A stretch of 64,000 bases of DNA from Alnus glutinosa (GCF_958979055.1 NC_084886.1:44380654-44444653), one strand, 5' to 3'; shown: positions 1 to 20,700, numbered from the stretch's first letter. Numbers and translations: made by a program. The notes: generated by a model not told the origin, from the sequence alone.

Positions 1-178
1 GACATTTATCTGTTATGGTATTTGTTTTCGTACTTTATTTAATTTTTTTCTTGGGAGGATGGGAGCATGATCTGTTTCTGTGCTTTGGTGAAATTTCTTT
101 GAGAACGAAATTTGCTAATCTTGATCATTGGTGATGCCATACCTATCCATTTTGCCATCGATGTTTTTGGTTTGTTAG

Positions 179-1252
179 GTTGAAGGGACACCAGAAAGGC
201 CAAGGTTGTGTGTCTTCCGCTCCAACAAGCATCTCTATGTCCAGGTAATTGATGACACCAAGATGCACACGCTTGCTTCGGCTTCAACAATGCAGAAACC
301 CATCTCTGAGGAGTTCGACTATAGCTCTGGTCCCACTATTGTAAGTTACATATATCTATTTGTCAATTAATTTGAAACAATGTAGTTGCTACCCAATTGT
401 GGTCCATTGATCTAAAGTGTTGGTCTCTCTCTCTCTCCCAAACCAAAATCGAGTCAAATATGCCTACGCATTGGGTTGGGGTTTGGCCCAAGGGTTTACG
501 GGAACTAACAAAGTAATGTAGAATAGGATCTACTCTTTGACAGACACCAGATTGGTAATAACAATCTTCTGCTTCCTTGGATGCATCATCATCTGAAGAA
601 TTTTTGGGTACTCTTTAGGTGTAACGATTTTTGTTTATTCTAACATGGTTGGCTCCTCTATGGTTCAGAAAGTTTATTGCCTCTGCTAACAAATGGTAGG
701 TAATTTTTTCTGTTAATTTGTCATTTTCTTTATGACCCTTTTAAATGATAGTCTGCATGCTTTTGAATTATGTTATTGCTTTTACTAAACCTACACGCAT
801 TTGATGAACTTTTAGTTGGACTTTGTAACAAAGCTCCTTTAATCACTGGTCTTTTGTTCTCCTGTGGGTTAATTGTGTTTCTAGAATGCATATGATGAAT
901 GGTAATTATATTATAGTTTTCCAAAAGCAACTGTTTAGGAAGTGTCATCTCTCATGTCCACCTAGATCTAAGTGCCTTGGTTAGTAATTTGGTTTCTTCA
1001 TCCCCTTTTTTAGTTAGCAATTTGGTTATTTTTCTCCCCCTTTAAAATAAGCTACTTGTTTTTAAAGCAAAGGTCCTCATCTTTGCAAATTTTTCCCATC
1101 AGGATGTGGCAAAGAAGGTGGGTGAAGTCATTGCAAGGTCCTGTTTGGAGAAAGGAATCACAAAAGTGGCCTTTGACAGAGGTGGATACCCATACCATGG
1201 ACGTGTTGAAGCCCTTGCTAATGCAGCTCGAGAACATGGCCTTCAATTCTGA
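179..1252 (+). CDS. RPL18: Plastid ribosomal protein L18 (uL18c), 3' exons only
   Basis: Structural protein of the large subunit of the chloroplast ribosome; the L18 family binds 5S rRNA in the central protuberance. Two exons are visible: 179-340, following an intron acceptor at 177-178, and 1103-1252, ending with TGA at 1250-1252. The intron 341-1102 has GTAAGT and AG borders. The translation runs [20 protein letters not shown], then [16 protein letters not shown], and after the splice [18 protein letters not shown] and [20 protein letters not shown], closing with LQF. The [14 protein letters not shown] and [11 protein letters not shown] signatures are typical of the bacterial/plastid L18 form, not cytosolic L5/L18. 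The start and the expected transit peptide lie upstream of the window, so the gene is 5'-partial; bases 1-178 are intron. It is the first of seven same-strand genes. Confidence 0.93.
341..1102 (+). other. RPL18 last intron
   Basis: Intron of 762 bp between the two visible L18 exons, T-rich, with donor GTAAGT at 341 and acceptor CAG ending at 1102. I see no gene or clear repeat in it. Confidence 0.85.
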
Positions 1253-1944
1253 GATTTTGATAGTTAATTTTTTCTTTCGAACAAGTTTTTTGTCTAATTT
1301 GGAATCTTGTGATGGAAGACTAAAGCAACTTGTGATCTATGGGACTCTTTTCTTTGGAAAGGCTTTTGTTTATGTTCAAATATTAATTTAAATACTAAGT
1401 TTATCATTTATTTCGATCTAAATTTTTGGAGTAAGTGGTGATTTATCCATTTATGTATTTTGTTTTTTTTTCCTTCTACGAAAGGCCTAGAGAATAAAAG
1501 ATGTTGGAAAGAACCGAGAAAACCCAACCTCGCATGCAGATTGTGAAGCCCAACTTGTATGGAAATCATTTTGTTTTGCAGTAATTTAACGGAACTGAAG
1601 TCAGCAGGTCCATCCAAAACAGGAGATGATTGGCACCAAAGTCTCAACAGAAAGTTCTTTAACTAACAACAGCTATAAATAGGAGGGAAAGGGAACAACG
1701 AGGAAGACCCTTCGAAAGGCAAGAAATGGTAGCTAACTATAGAACCCCTATAATTAGAAGCAGTACGTTATTTGTCTCTGGCTGTCATTCTTTCCATTTA
1801 TATCTCCCCGAGTTTAGATTCCTTTTGCTGAGATATCCTCCTCTCTATCTCTCTGTTTCTGGAGGATAAGTCTTCCTCCTCCTCCATTCTCTTTTTCCTG
1901 TAAGCGCAGCACCTGGATGTTGCAGTCTCCTTGATTTCTCAAGG
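1253..1944 (+). other. RPL18 3' flank and CHX18 promoter/5' leader
   Basis: Contains the L18 3' UTR (a possible AATAAA at 1493), then the promoter and about 250 bp of leader for the antiporter. The leader after 1820 is rich in CT runs, common in plant 5' UTRs. There is no other gene. Confidence 0.6.
1674..1681 (+). promoter_or_regulatory. Probable TATA box of the CHX18 gene
   Basis: TATAAATA sits about 270 bp before the ATG at 1945 in a short AT-rich patch followed by purine-rich sequence. The start of transcription would fall near 1705. Assigned by motif and position only. Confidence 0.5.
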
Positions 1945-4900
1945 ATGGCGACGGCCAACGTGTCTACAGTGGTATGCCCTGCACCCATGAAGGCTACGTC
2001 CAATGGGTCGTTCCAAGGTGAGAATCCCCTGGATTTCGCACTTCCCTTGGTAATACTCCAGATATGTATGGTCGTCGTTCTTACCAGGTTGCTTGCGTTT
2101 ATTCTTAAACCTCTCAGACAACCCAGAGTCATTGCAGAGATCATCGTAAGTGAGTTATAATTCTCTTAATTACTCGTCGTAAATGAATATCACATGCACC
2201 TTATTAATATAAATCATGCAAGCAGGGAGGAGTATTGCTTGGACCGTCTGCATTGGGGAGAAACAAGGCATTTCTCCACACGGTTTTCCCCCCCAAGAGC
2301 ATGACCGTCCTCGACACGCTCGCCAACATCGGCCTCCTCTTCTTCTTGTTTCTGGTGGGTCTTGAGCTTGACTTTCGTTCAATTCGTCACACCGGGAAAA
2401 AGGCCTTAGGAATAGCCGTTGCTGGAATCAGCCTTCCTTTCATGCTCGGAATAGGGACGTCCTTCGTTCTTCGTTCCACTGTATCCAAAGGAGTGGCTCA
2501 TGGCCCCTTTCTTGTATTCATGGGGGTTGCCATGTCCATCACTGCATTTCCTGTCCTCGCACGCATCCTAGCCGAGCTCAAACTTCTCACAACCGACATT
2601 GGCCGCATTGCTATGTCAGCCGCTGCGGTCAACGACGTCGCTGCCTGGATACTCCTTGCGCTTGCTATTGCACTTTCGGGGACCAACACATCTCCTCTCG
2701 TCTCTGTATGGGTTCTACTCTGTGGCGCTGCCTTTGTGACCTTTGCTGTTCTAGTTTTAAGACCGGCACTGGCGGTGATGGCTCGGCGCTCCCCCGAAGG
2801 TGAGCCCGTCAAGGAGCTCTACATATGCATCACGCTGTCACTGGTGTTGGCTGCAGGTTTTGTGACGGACACCATTGGCATACACGCACTTTTTGGGGCT
2901 TTTGTGGTGGGCGTAGTGGTACCAAAGGACGGTCCTTTTGCTGGGGTGCTGATAGAGAAGATTGAGGATGTCGTCTCGGGGCTTCTCCTGCCACTCTACT
3001 TCGTTTCCAGTGGACTCAAGACCAACGTTGCAACCATAAGCGGAGGGCTTTCGTGGGGCTTGCTAGTACTTGTCATATTCACCGCATGTTTTGGGAAGGT
3101 CCTTGGCACGCTGACCGTTTCAATGTTAGTTAAGGTGCCTTTCAGGGAAGCCTTGACACTTGGATTTCTGATGAACACCAAGGGTTTGGTAGAGCTCATA
3201 GTCCTCAACATTGGCAAGGACCGAAAGGTACCTTACGCTAGCTCTTCCTTTCTCTTATCAATATTTTTCCTTTGTTTGATAACGCCTTTTAGAAAAGCTT
3301 TTTACTTTTTTTTTTTTTTTTTTTTTTTGCAGCATTAACAAATAACTTTAAAAACAAAGTATTCACGAAAACACGCAAACACTACTTTTTATCTTAATGA
3401 CACATTAGAACACTTTCTCATTAAAAAAAAAAAAAAGCATCATCTTAAAAGTGTGATCAAACGAACCCATTATTATTGGGTACAATATATATATACACCA
3501 TAGATTGTATATTTTTACAAATTAGGAGTAATGCTACTCTTTAGTCTCATTTAATACGCTCATTTCACACCGATAGACATAACGTGTGAAAAAAAAAAAA
3601 AAAAAAAAAAGATAGCCACTTAAAACACGCAACGTCAGTCGGTGTGAAATTAGTGTTAATAGTAGCATTAATCATGTACAAATATAAGAGCTAAGAATAA
3701 TGCTACTCTTCACACTCATTTATCACACCTATGTCACACCGACCGGCCGGCTTATAATGCCAACCACTTAAAATATGTAATTGGGTGGCCACGCTTTCTC
3801 TGCATTTACAAAGCAAAGCAATTCTTTTGTAAATTGTTTGCAGCAGATCGATCGACTGACTCCTGCCACCAACCTTTTGGTTTTGTTACCCTATGATCAA
3901 TTGCAGGTGTTGAACGAACAGACTTTTGCTATCATGGTTATGATGGCGTTGTTCACTACCTTCATCACCACCCCAATAGTGACGGCCTTGTACAAGCCTG
4001 CTCGGAAGGGAGCCCCCTACAAGCACCGCACTGTCCAACGGAAAGACCTAGACACAGAGCTCCGAGTGCTTGCTTGCTTCCATAGCACGCGCAACATCCC
4101 AGCCATAATCAATCTGGTCGAGTCTTCTCGCGGGACGCGTAAGCGAGGACGCCTTTGCATATATGCCATGCACCTTATGGAACTTTCAGAACGATCTTCG
4201 GCGATCTCAATGGTTCACAAAGCACGCAGCGATGGTCTCCCCTTCTGGAACAAAAAACGCGATGACAAAGATCAAATGGTCATAGCTTTCGAGGCCTATG
4301 GACAGCTCAGTAGTGTGAGCGTGCGCCCCATGACCGCCATCTCCTCTCTCGACAATATTCATGAGGACATCTGCACCAGCGCACACCAAAAGCGCGTGGC
4401 CATGATTCTACTACCATTTCACAAGCACCAGCGTCTAGACGGAGCTTTGGAGTCGCTGGGAAGCTCTTTCCATGCGGTGAACGAGCGTGTCTTCCGCCAG
4501 GCCCCGTGCTCCGTCGGAATTCTTGTCGACCGTGGTCTCGGAGGGACCACGCAAGTCTCAGCCAGTGAAGTTTCTTACCAGGTAGTGGTTCCCTTTTTTG
4601 GCGGACGCGATGACCGCGAAGCGCTTGCATATGGGATGAGGATGGCTGAGCACCCGGGGATAATGCTCACCGTCGTGAAATTTGTAACTTCCGGGAAATC
4701 ACTGAGATTTGGTGCCCCTTCGGTTCGTCTAGCTCCCAACAAGAACGACAAGAAAATAACTGCAGACGAAGCGGACAACGCCAGCGAGGAGGACAAAGTC
4801 TTCATTTCGGAGTTGATGAGCTTGCGCAGCAACAAGGAGGAGTCAATACTGTACGAGGAAAGGGTGGTTGAAAGCAAGGGCGAGGTGGTGGAAGCATTGA

Positions 4901-5154
4901 GAGCCTTGAACAAGTTCAATCTGTTTTTGGTGGGAAGAACGCCGCCAATGTCTCCCTTGGTAGACAGAAGCGATTGTCCAGAGCTGGGGCCGGTAGGAAG
5001 CTTCTTAGCATCATCGGACTTTTCCACAGGCGCATCGGTTCTAGTGGTTCAACAATATCACCCCGCCGCAAATCTTCACCCGCTCGTGGAGGAACAAGAT
5101 AATTATGCAGAAACCTACGACGTTCCCGACACACCACATGGGGTACAAGTATGA
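1945..5154 (+). CDS. CHX18: Cation/H+ antiporter, CHX16-20 clade (CHX18-like)
   Basis: Monovalent cation:proton antiporter (CPA2) of plant endomembranes; the CHX16-20 clade is linked to K+ and pH homeostasis of endosomes and the prevacuole. Three exons, 1945-2145, 2226-3227 and 3907-5154, give 816 aa, normal for CHX. The start [20 protein letters not shown] matches the CHX18 N terminus. Residues 1-430 form the membrane Na+/H+ exchanger domain with about 12 hydrophobic segments. Residues equivalent to those needed in AtCHX17 are present: Glu114 (GLELD), Asn203-Asp204 ([10 protein letters not shown]) and Lys386 ([10 protein letters not shown]). The remaining 400 residues are the hydrophilic cytosolic tail, with [14 protein letters not shown] and a late [14 protein letters not shown] segment ([12 protein letters not shown]). 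Exon 3 starts at 3907 because family alignment needs DRK joined to [10 protein letters not shown]; the open frame upstream to 3781 is intron. Intron 2 carries MITE sequence. All key residues are intact, so it is probably functional. Confidence 0.93.
3529..3670. mobile_element. Small MITE in CHX18 intron 2
   Basis: The ends TAATGCTACT (3529-3538) and AGTAGCATTA (3661-3670) are perfect 10-bp inverted repeats. Similarity continues inward: TTTCACACCGA occurs near 3564, with its complement TCGGTGTGAAA near 3640. A poly-A stretch lies in the middle. No coding capacity. Confidence 0.65.
3691..3780. repeat. Half copy of the same MITE family
   Basis: TAATGCTACTCTTCACACTC starting at 3698 repeats the 5' end of the element at 3529 and includes its CACACCGA motif. 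The matching right-hand inverted end is missing, so this is a truncated copy next to CHX18 exon 3. Confidence 0.5.
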
Positions 5155-8100
5155 GGCAACACTCACCGGTGTCCAAAGCAATTACTTTCTGATTTTTAGT
5201 CTAAACTTTGGAGATGATACACGTACATTATTACTTCTTTTCTAAGTCCCCAAACATTTAATTTTGTGTAATTCATATGTAAAAATAGTAATAATGGGGC
5301 ACGTTATTACTTTTTTAGAAAGAAAAAAAAAAAAAAAAAAATCTGTCCCACATAGCTTAACTGTAATATTAATTGTCTGTATAAGTTTTTGGACACCCTT
5401 TAATATATGGTCATAATTTATACCATCGAGAAAGTGAAACCAATTTTTTGCTCCAACCCATATTACCTTGTCAACCCCTCGATCAAAACATTTCTTTAAT
5501 TCGAGTTGATACCATTTACATTCGCTTATTTAAATTTTTATTTAAAATAGCTAACTCAAGCTACTTTTTATTTTTATTTTTTTTTTAACTATAAACTTTT
5601 CAAATGCATTCCATATCCGATAATCTATTGTTTCTCTAAAATAACATTTAAATGTTATTTCTCTATTTAAGAAAGAGAAAAAAAAAATAAATAAATAAAA
5701 ATTTGCATGGTGCTACAATGGCACTGCAGCTCAAATGCATTTTACATTGGAAATGGATATATATATATATATATAGTATTTTTCAGGGTTTTTATCTAAA
5801 TTTTAGATTACCCATACCCATGTTCTCTAATAGAAAATAAGATAGACAAAAAACATTGCTCACAGAGTTGAAGAAATCTTTCTTGTTTCCACCAAACTTT
5901 TAAACATTATCTACAAAAAAGTGATACACCCATTTAACAAATATTGATACAACGTGTTTTAAGTGATTTTTCATGTTAATTACTTAAAAATAAAAAATAA
6001 AAATAAAAATAAAAATAAAATTTACATAGCCCTCCAACTACCACCTAATTAGCATCTCCTCAAACTATAAAAAATTGACAATTTACATCTCCCCCAAAGA
6101 ACTCAGTGTTCCTATTCGATCCCACCTTCTTTGCGAAAAAGTCTACATTCCCCTCAAACTTTAGATCGTATGTTCTCCAAACTACTAAAAATTCTCAATA
6201 TCCCCCAATGACAAAAACTCTTAAAAAATTTTGAAAAAAAAAAAATTCTAAAAGAGAGAGTTAATTAATGAAAGACCAAAACTATAGGGAACTATCTTGA
6301 TATTTTCCAAATTATATATGATGAAAACTTAAAGGGAAAAATACACATATCCCCTCAAACTACCACTCAATTGCCAATGTCCTCCTCAAACTACCAATTG
6401 TGTTAATATCCCTCCCCAAACTACTAAAACATGTCAATGTCCCCCTTAAGACCAACAAAAAGATAAAAATAATCCTAATTTTTATTTTTATTTTCTATAA
6501 AACAAAAATGTCCTTATAAATTTGAAAAAAATAAAAACTAAAACCAAAAATTAAAAATAAAATCTAAAAAAATAACTTTTTAGAAAAAATAATTAAGGAA
6601 AAAACGATTTTTTTTTTTTTTTTTTAAAAAAAAAAAGCGAATAAAAAAAAAACCATTTTTTATTATTTTATAAAAAAAATAAAAAAAATTAATAATTTTA
6701 TGAAGTGTATTTTTGTCATTAAAGAAAACATTGACATGCTTTGATAGTTTGAGGGTGATATTAACATAATTGATAGTTTAAAAAAGGACATTGACAATAA
6801 AATAGTAGTTTGAAGAGGTTATGTGTATTTTTTTTAAGTTTAAACGTTCTATATTGGGATGTCCCAACTCTTGAGATTTTCCTACATGTTATAACATCAA
6901 TTAAGGGTTTATATTTTTTTATAAGATAACCAAAAGGAATTCAAAACAGTACTTTTGACTACTTACATAAACCAACATCTGATCTAATTAATAATCTCTA
7001 TAAAAACCGAGCTCCAAGAACGTGCATGTATTCCTCGAATTCCTTTAATTGCTTTTTTTTTTTTTAATCTAAAAAAACCAGTAAATACTATTGTTAATCC
7101 CATTGTTCTTTTATTATAGTTATTGATATATATCTCATTAACTAATCAGAAGGAATTAATATATGAAAAGTTGTCGACTTACTCATATTTTCATCTTTCA
7201 ATCCTGGCCTACATCATATAATCATTTTTGCCATGTGGCACAAACCCAGTGCCAAGACAATATTTGATCATCACCGTTGGTGTTGGATCCGACTAGTCAA
7301 TTGCCGTCTTAATCCACCTAACTTCTCATGATTTCCATTTAATTGAAGCCGCCCCTTCCGTACATTCTCATTTTCATATTTGTGACGTGAAATTAAAAAT
7401 TATCATAAATATATAATTATTAAAACAATAATAATTTTGTAGCAATTTTGTGCTATTTTTGTATCGGTTATTCAAACACGGGTCACAAGGACATATGAAT
7501 TATTTATTAGAATAGTAATATAAGTGATTGATGAGGTTAAAATTTTTGATAAAAAAATAAAAATGAAGAAAATTATTTCATAATAATTTTTAAAAATAGG
7601 TTGATTTTTTTTTTTTTTTTTTATAAATGAAAATAAAAAGAGAAATGATTTTGTTGCGTCTTGTCCCAAGCAAACTTTTTGATACAGAGATATTTTTACT
7701 ATTACTACCTCTTTGTTGGAAAATGAATTATGATCCACTAATATTAATATTATTGAAACGACACACAACTCCTCCTTGTCGCCACGAGAAAAAAAGGAAC
7801 ATCGATAGTTAACCTGTCCACTTCAAGGCGCGTCTGCATCACGCGCCATAATCTAACCTCCATCCACCGTGACAAGCTCATAGCAGCCACACGTCTCCTG
7901 TGTGCTCGGACAGAGAGACACAGACTTCCGGGTGCGGTGCAACACACGCAGACGCAGTTTCACGAAACTATCTTTCCCAAAATCCCAAACTTACCCCTCC
8001 CTAAAACCTGCCCAGAAAGCCCCATGGGCGAGTACAAAAACTTTTCTTGCGCGCGCGCGTGCTCCTCTCGTTCCTCCCCCTTGACAGTGATGTTACTTGT

Positions 8101-8282
8101 TAGAGCCTATATATCCGTATGGCCACGTTGTCCACGTTGTCACTAGCCTGTCCCCACTGTACCACTTGGACTTGAACTTCTTACACAAAAAGCAAGAGTT
8201 GTTACTAGTCCGTGAGTCACAGGCAGGTGATGAACCAATTTACAGCGTAATTTCTCTACTTTTTAAAAAGTCACTTTCTTTC
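5155..8282. other. Intergenic region CHX18-INT1
   Basis: Very AT-rich and free of genes, with poly-A/T tracts (5322, 6609, 7604) and a (AT)n run at 5758. It holds one long-TIR MITE at about 6326-6843. After 7780 the GC content rises sharply and G-box-like and GCGCG motifs appear, consistent with the upstream promoter of INT1. Confidence 0.7.
6326..6843. mobile_element. Long-TIR MITE, family A, copy 1
   Basis: The left end near 6326 reads AACTTAAAGGGAAAAATACA, then CATATCCCCTCAAACTACCA. The right end, complemented from 6843, reads AAACTTAAAAAAAATACACA, then TAACCTCTTCAAACTACTAT. Inverted similarity continues past 100 bp on each side through blocks such as TGCCAATGTCC and GTCAATGTCC. The centre is A/T homopolymer sequence without an ORF. 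A second copy is at 34666. Confidence 0.75.
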
Positions 8283-8289
8283 TATAAAT
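8283..8289 (+). promoter_or_regulatory. Probable TATA box of INT1
   Basis: TATAAAT follows a GC-rich upstream block (7800-8160) and precedes a CT- and CA-rich leader. The ATG is at 8863, so the 5' UTR would be about 550 nt. Motif and position only. Confidence 0.45.
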
Positions 8290-8862
8290 TTCCATGACTG
8301 CAGCTCTCGCTCTCACCTAACAACAGCGCTCTTCCTCAGGACGTACCAGTCGCTCGGAAAGTGAAAAAAGAAAACAAATCCCGTTTCCTCGGAAAATCTT
8401 TTACCGGCGGATTTCTAAATCCCTGCCGAATTTCCGTTGAAAACAGTCTTAAAAATTACTTTCCATCTATAGAGGGCAAAGCTCAGCACTTGGTGTTTCC
8501 GAGCGTCCTTAAATACACTCTTCTGCCTCTCGTTTTTGTTTTAGTTTCTCTCTTTTCCATCGATTTCTAGAGTTTTCAGAGTTAGCTCTCTGACAAGAAT
8601 AGCCGATTCTTTTGGGGTGTCCGTCCGGACAGTTTCTGAGTTCTGGCTCATTATCTGAGGCTACTTTTTTATTCTGATTCAATACCGTCAACAAATTGAT
8701 TAATCTAATACCAATCGCTCTAATTCTCGGCGTTCCGGCAAGGTTTTGTTAGCTGAATTTGTTGAATTTAAAACAAAAATTTGTGCGAATTGCACCGGTT
8801 CGATTGGAATTCTGATAAATTTGTGAACTTTGGGACTCGAATTGAGGGAGACTTTTGCGAAA

Positions 8863-16465
<7,603 letters not shown>

Positions 16466-16739
16466 GTACCGCGGCCGTTTGCTTATTTTGATAGTGTAGT
16501 GGTAATTTGCTAGATCTTGGGAAAGACAGCTTGTATGGTTTACCTTTATGTCCACATAATTGGTCATGCATTGAGCTTATGGCTTTGAATCAGTTCGATG
16601 TAGCCTCTTTTATATTCTAGGTTGCCTATGGCTGGGGCAGGACTTGCATTTCTGGGCACAATTTGAGGTCTAGCCAGAGTGGAACTGCTCTGGGTTTTTC
16701 AGGTGGCTTTCAGTCCAAGTTCTCTAATAGGAAAAGAAA

Positions 16740-17148
16740 ATCATGGTCCCTGTATTTTTGGCATTTCTTTTGTATTGTGGGTTTGTAGTTGGCTCGGGTT
16801 TTGGGTGCCTCTTGGGTTTTTCGGGTTTGTTGGTGTGTTCTTTTTGGGAGGGTTGTTCGGGTTTCTGGTGGGTTTTGGGGGGTTTCTACTGTATTTTGGG
16901 GGGGGGTGTTTCTACCGTATTTGGGTGGGTTTCTACTATATTTTGGGTGTTTGATGGGTTCTCTACTGGATTTTGGGTTTCATGTGGGTTTTGGAAGTTA
17001 TAGGTACTTAGGTTCTTATGGGTTTTCTTGGGTTTTCTTTTGTGGGCTAGTTGAGTTATCCCTATGTATACATTATGCGTATTTAAGGGCGCCTTACGCT
17101 TTTTTAATAAAATTTTCGTACTTATAAAAAAAAAATAATAATAATAAT
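16740..17148 (+). mobile_element. LINE 3' end, G/T-skewed
   Basis: A strand-biased stretch of GGGTTTT-type repeats ends in GTATACATTATGCGTATTTA, then a GGGCGCC block, TTTTTTAATAAAA, ACTTATAAAAAAAAA and a (AAT)n tail. The same order of blocks closes the clear LINE at 61943-63071 (GTATAC, TGGCGCCCC, GCGCC, TTTTTTATA, ACTTATCAAAA). No coding part survives. The many G runs could form G-quadruplexes on this strand. Confidence 0.55.
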
Positions 17149-17590
17149 AATAATAATTTACAAGTTTGTTCAGCATGTAAACTTCTTGTAATATTGGCTT
17201 ACATTCCAGAAAATGACTCATCTTATTGGCACTCTGTTACAAGGCAAAATGGGGATCTAAACAACTATGAGTAGGCTACTAAAAGTGAATATGCCAAGGC
17301 AGGGAGACTGAAATATCGTATGGTTTCCATTCGGATTTATTTACTTCTCAATAAGAAATTTTTGATGACTTGATTGAGATGACATTTTTTTTTTTTTTTT
17401 AAAACACAAAATCTGATTTCATTGAACTCATAAAGATAGAGCATTGTATATGAAATTTCTTCTATCTATATTTATCTATGAATTGTTTAATAGTTGTTTT
17501 GGCTAATCTATGGGCGGTAGAATTTACCGATGTATAGGTCGATTGAAACATAAAATGATAAAAGTTGATATATTTATCACCTTCATAAGT

Positions 17591-17709
17591 TTTTATTATT
17601 ATTATTATTTGACATGTCGGCACAAGAAGGGAAGGGGAAATTCGAACTAATAACCTCCATTTCAAAAGGCGTGGTTCTCAGCCGATTAAGCTATCTCTTG
17701 GGAACACCA
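17591..17709 (-). mobile_element. tRNA-derived SINE, copy 1
   Basis: Read on the - strand it has a pol III A box (TAGCTTAATCGGCTG, from 17679-17693), a B box (GTTCGAAT, 17640-17647) and a tail of (AAT)n. It is flanked by TCATAAGT on both sides (17583-17590 and 17710-17717), a target-site duplication. Body sequence matches the copy at 33093. Confidence 0.85.
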
Positions 17710-20700
17710 TCATAAGTATTGACTTTAGTATTAGTGTACCCTATTAATTATAAAAAATTATTTATGGCAAATTATTTTTTCCATTTAGAAATTATTTGTT
17801 AAAGTCTACATAGTAGAAATATGCGATATCTAATAAAAAAAATACCTTCATTTGATCTGTTAAAATATAAAATGATTTAAAAAGACAGATCTTAAAAAAA
17901 GTTCAAATATATCTGTGCACTTAAGTGCATTTGTGTGTAGGGTCAGTTCTTCTGCTAAGTGAGTAAGGCGGTCGCTTAAGTCTTACAGCAATATAAAACT
18001 CCCAAATAGTAGTAGTATTAATAATAATACATAATACACAATTAATCTAAAAGTAATGTCAAGTTTATGGGTAGAAACGGAGTAAGAAGCTCTTATAGGC
18101 AAGGGCAAGGGTCAAAAAAATTTGTTGTAGGGGCTAGTAGACTAAATTTTTATTTTTTATTTTTTTTATCTTATAATCTTTTTCTTTTCTTTTTTTTCTT
18201 TTCTTTTTTTTTTTTTTTCCAGTCCCTGTTTATGATAAGAAATATGATACATTTACAACTTTTGTACAACTCTAACAACTTTTTTTAAAATTAACCATTG
18301 AATATGTAAGACCCACGTATAGGAAAAGAGATCAAATTGTTAGTTTGAAAACGATTAAGGCAACTTTTTTCATATGTGCCGCTAAACTGTCAAGTGTAAC
18401 ATTTGGATACATCAAACTATCATTGTTGGAAAAGTGGTCACGTTCATTCACTTTGACAAAATGAGGGTGGTTTGGCCACCCTTTTTTTTTTTTTAGAAAA
18501 AAAAAATGAATATTTTAAGAAGAAATTCATAAAAGTTTTACTTTTCCACCAATTTTAACATTCGACGTTGATAGAAGGAATTTTTTTTTCTTTTTTTACA
18601 AAAGTTATTTTTTCCTTAAATGTAATAAAAGTTTTACTCAAATTTGTTCTTAGACCTCAAAATTTATCTAGCCAGCACAACTCATAAGTTTTTTCTTTCT
18701 TTTTTTCAATACTTACATTCTTTAGACAAAGTCTACATGCAATAACTCTACATTTTCATGGCTAATTTATTTTGTTTCCTTTCATTTTCTTTCCCCTAAA
18801 AAAAGAGCTATTCTATTGCCCTAAAAATGAGGAAAATATATCTCATACAGCTGTAAGGTATTTTCAAGAACATAACTTTAAAGCAACATAAACAATCAAT
18901 GACTGAATAGAGTGATGTGTGAGTTGTGAATGATGTGGGTACAAATATGAAAATATCAACAAAATGAGATTTGATCATGTGAACAGCATCAAAGAGAGAG
19001 CATAGGTCAAATGTGAAAAGATATATGAAAGCAAATGGGACACAATCAGCAAGCAAAACTTGCAGCACAAACCTTTTTAATGTCAGAGAACAGGTCAACA
19101 AAATCAGATTATAGAGTTAATCAATCAAAAGCTCACCTATAAGCTTGTCTTTTTAATAGGCCCTAGCATAAAGATTTCCAAAGATTCCCTACTCTTTAGG
19201 GTGTAAATAAAAAAGCCCTTTTTCACTTTTTTAAATGTTGAAAGCTCTTGATTAATCTTTAGACTAATCATTGCATGAACATAAAAAAAAAAAAAGAATT
19301 ATTCTTTCTTTCTTTTACTTTATGACTATTATAGTAAAATATTAAAAAAAAAAAAAATTGTAGTTTGGCCCCATACATAAAACAAGAACTATATATATTA
19401 TTTAATGTAAAATCATTGCATAATTGGTGAGAGATATTATAAAAGAACTCTCTAAATATATATATCTTAATTATTGATGCAGTAATCATAGCCTAGAATC
19501 GGATCGAATGATCCATATTTCCGTCTAAATTTTGTTTTATTGTATTTAAATAATATGACAATATATTTATAATATGTCAACCTATATATTATTAGATCTG
19601 TAAAATTTAATTTAATTTAATTTTTTCTTTTAATTTTGGTTCCTATTTTATTTTTTCAATTTGATCTATTAAATTGTAAAAACTGGCTCCGCACGTGACT
19701 GTCTTTATTGGGCCCTACAAACCCAACTCTCTTATTCTGCAACATCATAAAAGTTAAGCTTAAATTTATTTTGCTTAGGTGGCAAAAAACAATTGGACCA
19801 AAAATTCATAGCATTATTTGAATGCTGTTGTGGCAATAATATAATGGAAGTGCTTACGGGGTCCACTCTCACCTGCCCTTATTAATTTTGCTCCCCAAAA
19901 ATGCTGACTCGTGTCCCCCCGCTGAATTATTGACCGATAGCCTACAAGCCACGTGGGTTGTTGGCCTGTTGTTGTCTTATTGCGGTGCGGCCCACTGATG
20001 AAGCACCACGTGGCACATTGCGAATCACGTTATGCATGGGTATGTCGTGGCACGTCATAAGTTTCACATGCATGATGGTGCATACATGCACAATGATATA
20101 GGGATATATATACCCCAGAGATAATTAATGGATAAAAGAGGTGGAAAATTCCAAAAAAAAAACTAAATGGATAAAAGAGGAGAAAAATACAATAAATAAA
20201 TGGATAAAAAGATGAGAGGAGTAGAGGGCCGGGGGACCACCAAGCCAAGAGCTTAATATATGGCTGATAAGTTAGGTTTTTTTTTTTTTTTTTTTTCCCT
20301 AATCTAAAATCTAGAATAGTAGTAGCTTGTCACTATCTTATAATTTAGTGTATTTTACGTATAAAACTCTTTGATGTGAAATACACGTTAGAGTCTTTTT
20401 CTATGTAGGCATATGATGAAGCATTTTTCCAGACAGTTGGGCTACTGGCCGGTAGAGCTCCTGTAAAATAAGAGAGGCCAAGTTGTCAGAAAACTACTAA
20501 TTTAGGAGGACCGAAGGTATTCCGACGTTTAAATTAATAAAGGTTCTTTAGGGAGGAAAACTGAATATATAGAATGATAAATAGAGAAAATTTTGTGTAT
20601 ACCTAGTAAGGAGACATTCTCTCAGTTGATTGATATGTCACTTCTGCCATTACTTTTTAGGGTTTTAAGAACTATCGTCAATAGTTTGTTATTGACATGG

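Noticed and set aside
3781..3906. Upstream extension of CHX18 exon 3 starting MGGHAFSAF
   Set aside because: Alignment to the CHX family requires exon 2 DRK to join VLNEQ at 3907; the extension is intron sequence that happens to be open.
16679..17127. Three overlapping open frames rich in Gly, Phe and Val
   Set aside because: They arise from the G/T-skewed LINE 3' region; frames overlap and have no family similarity.
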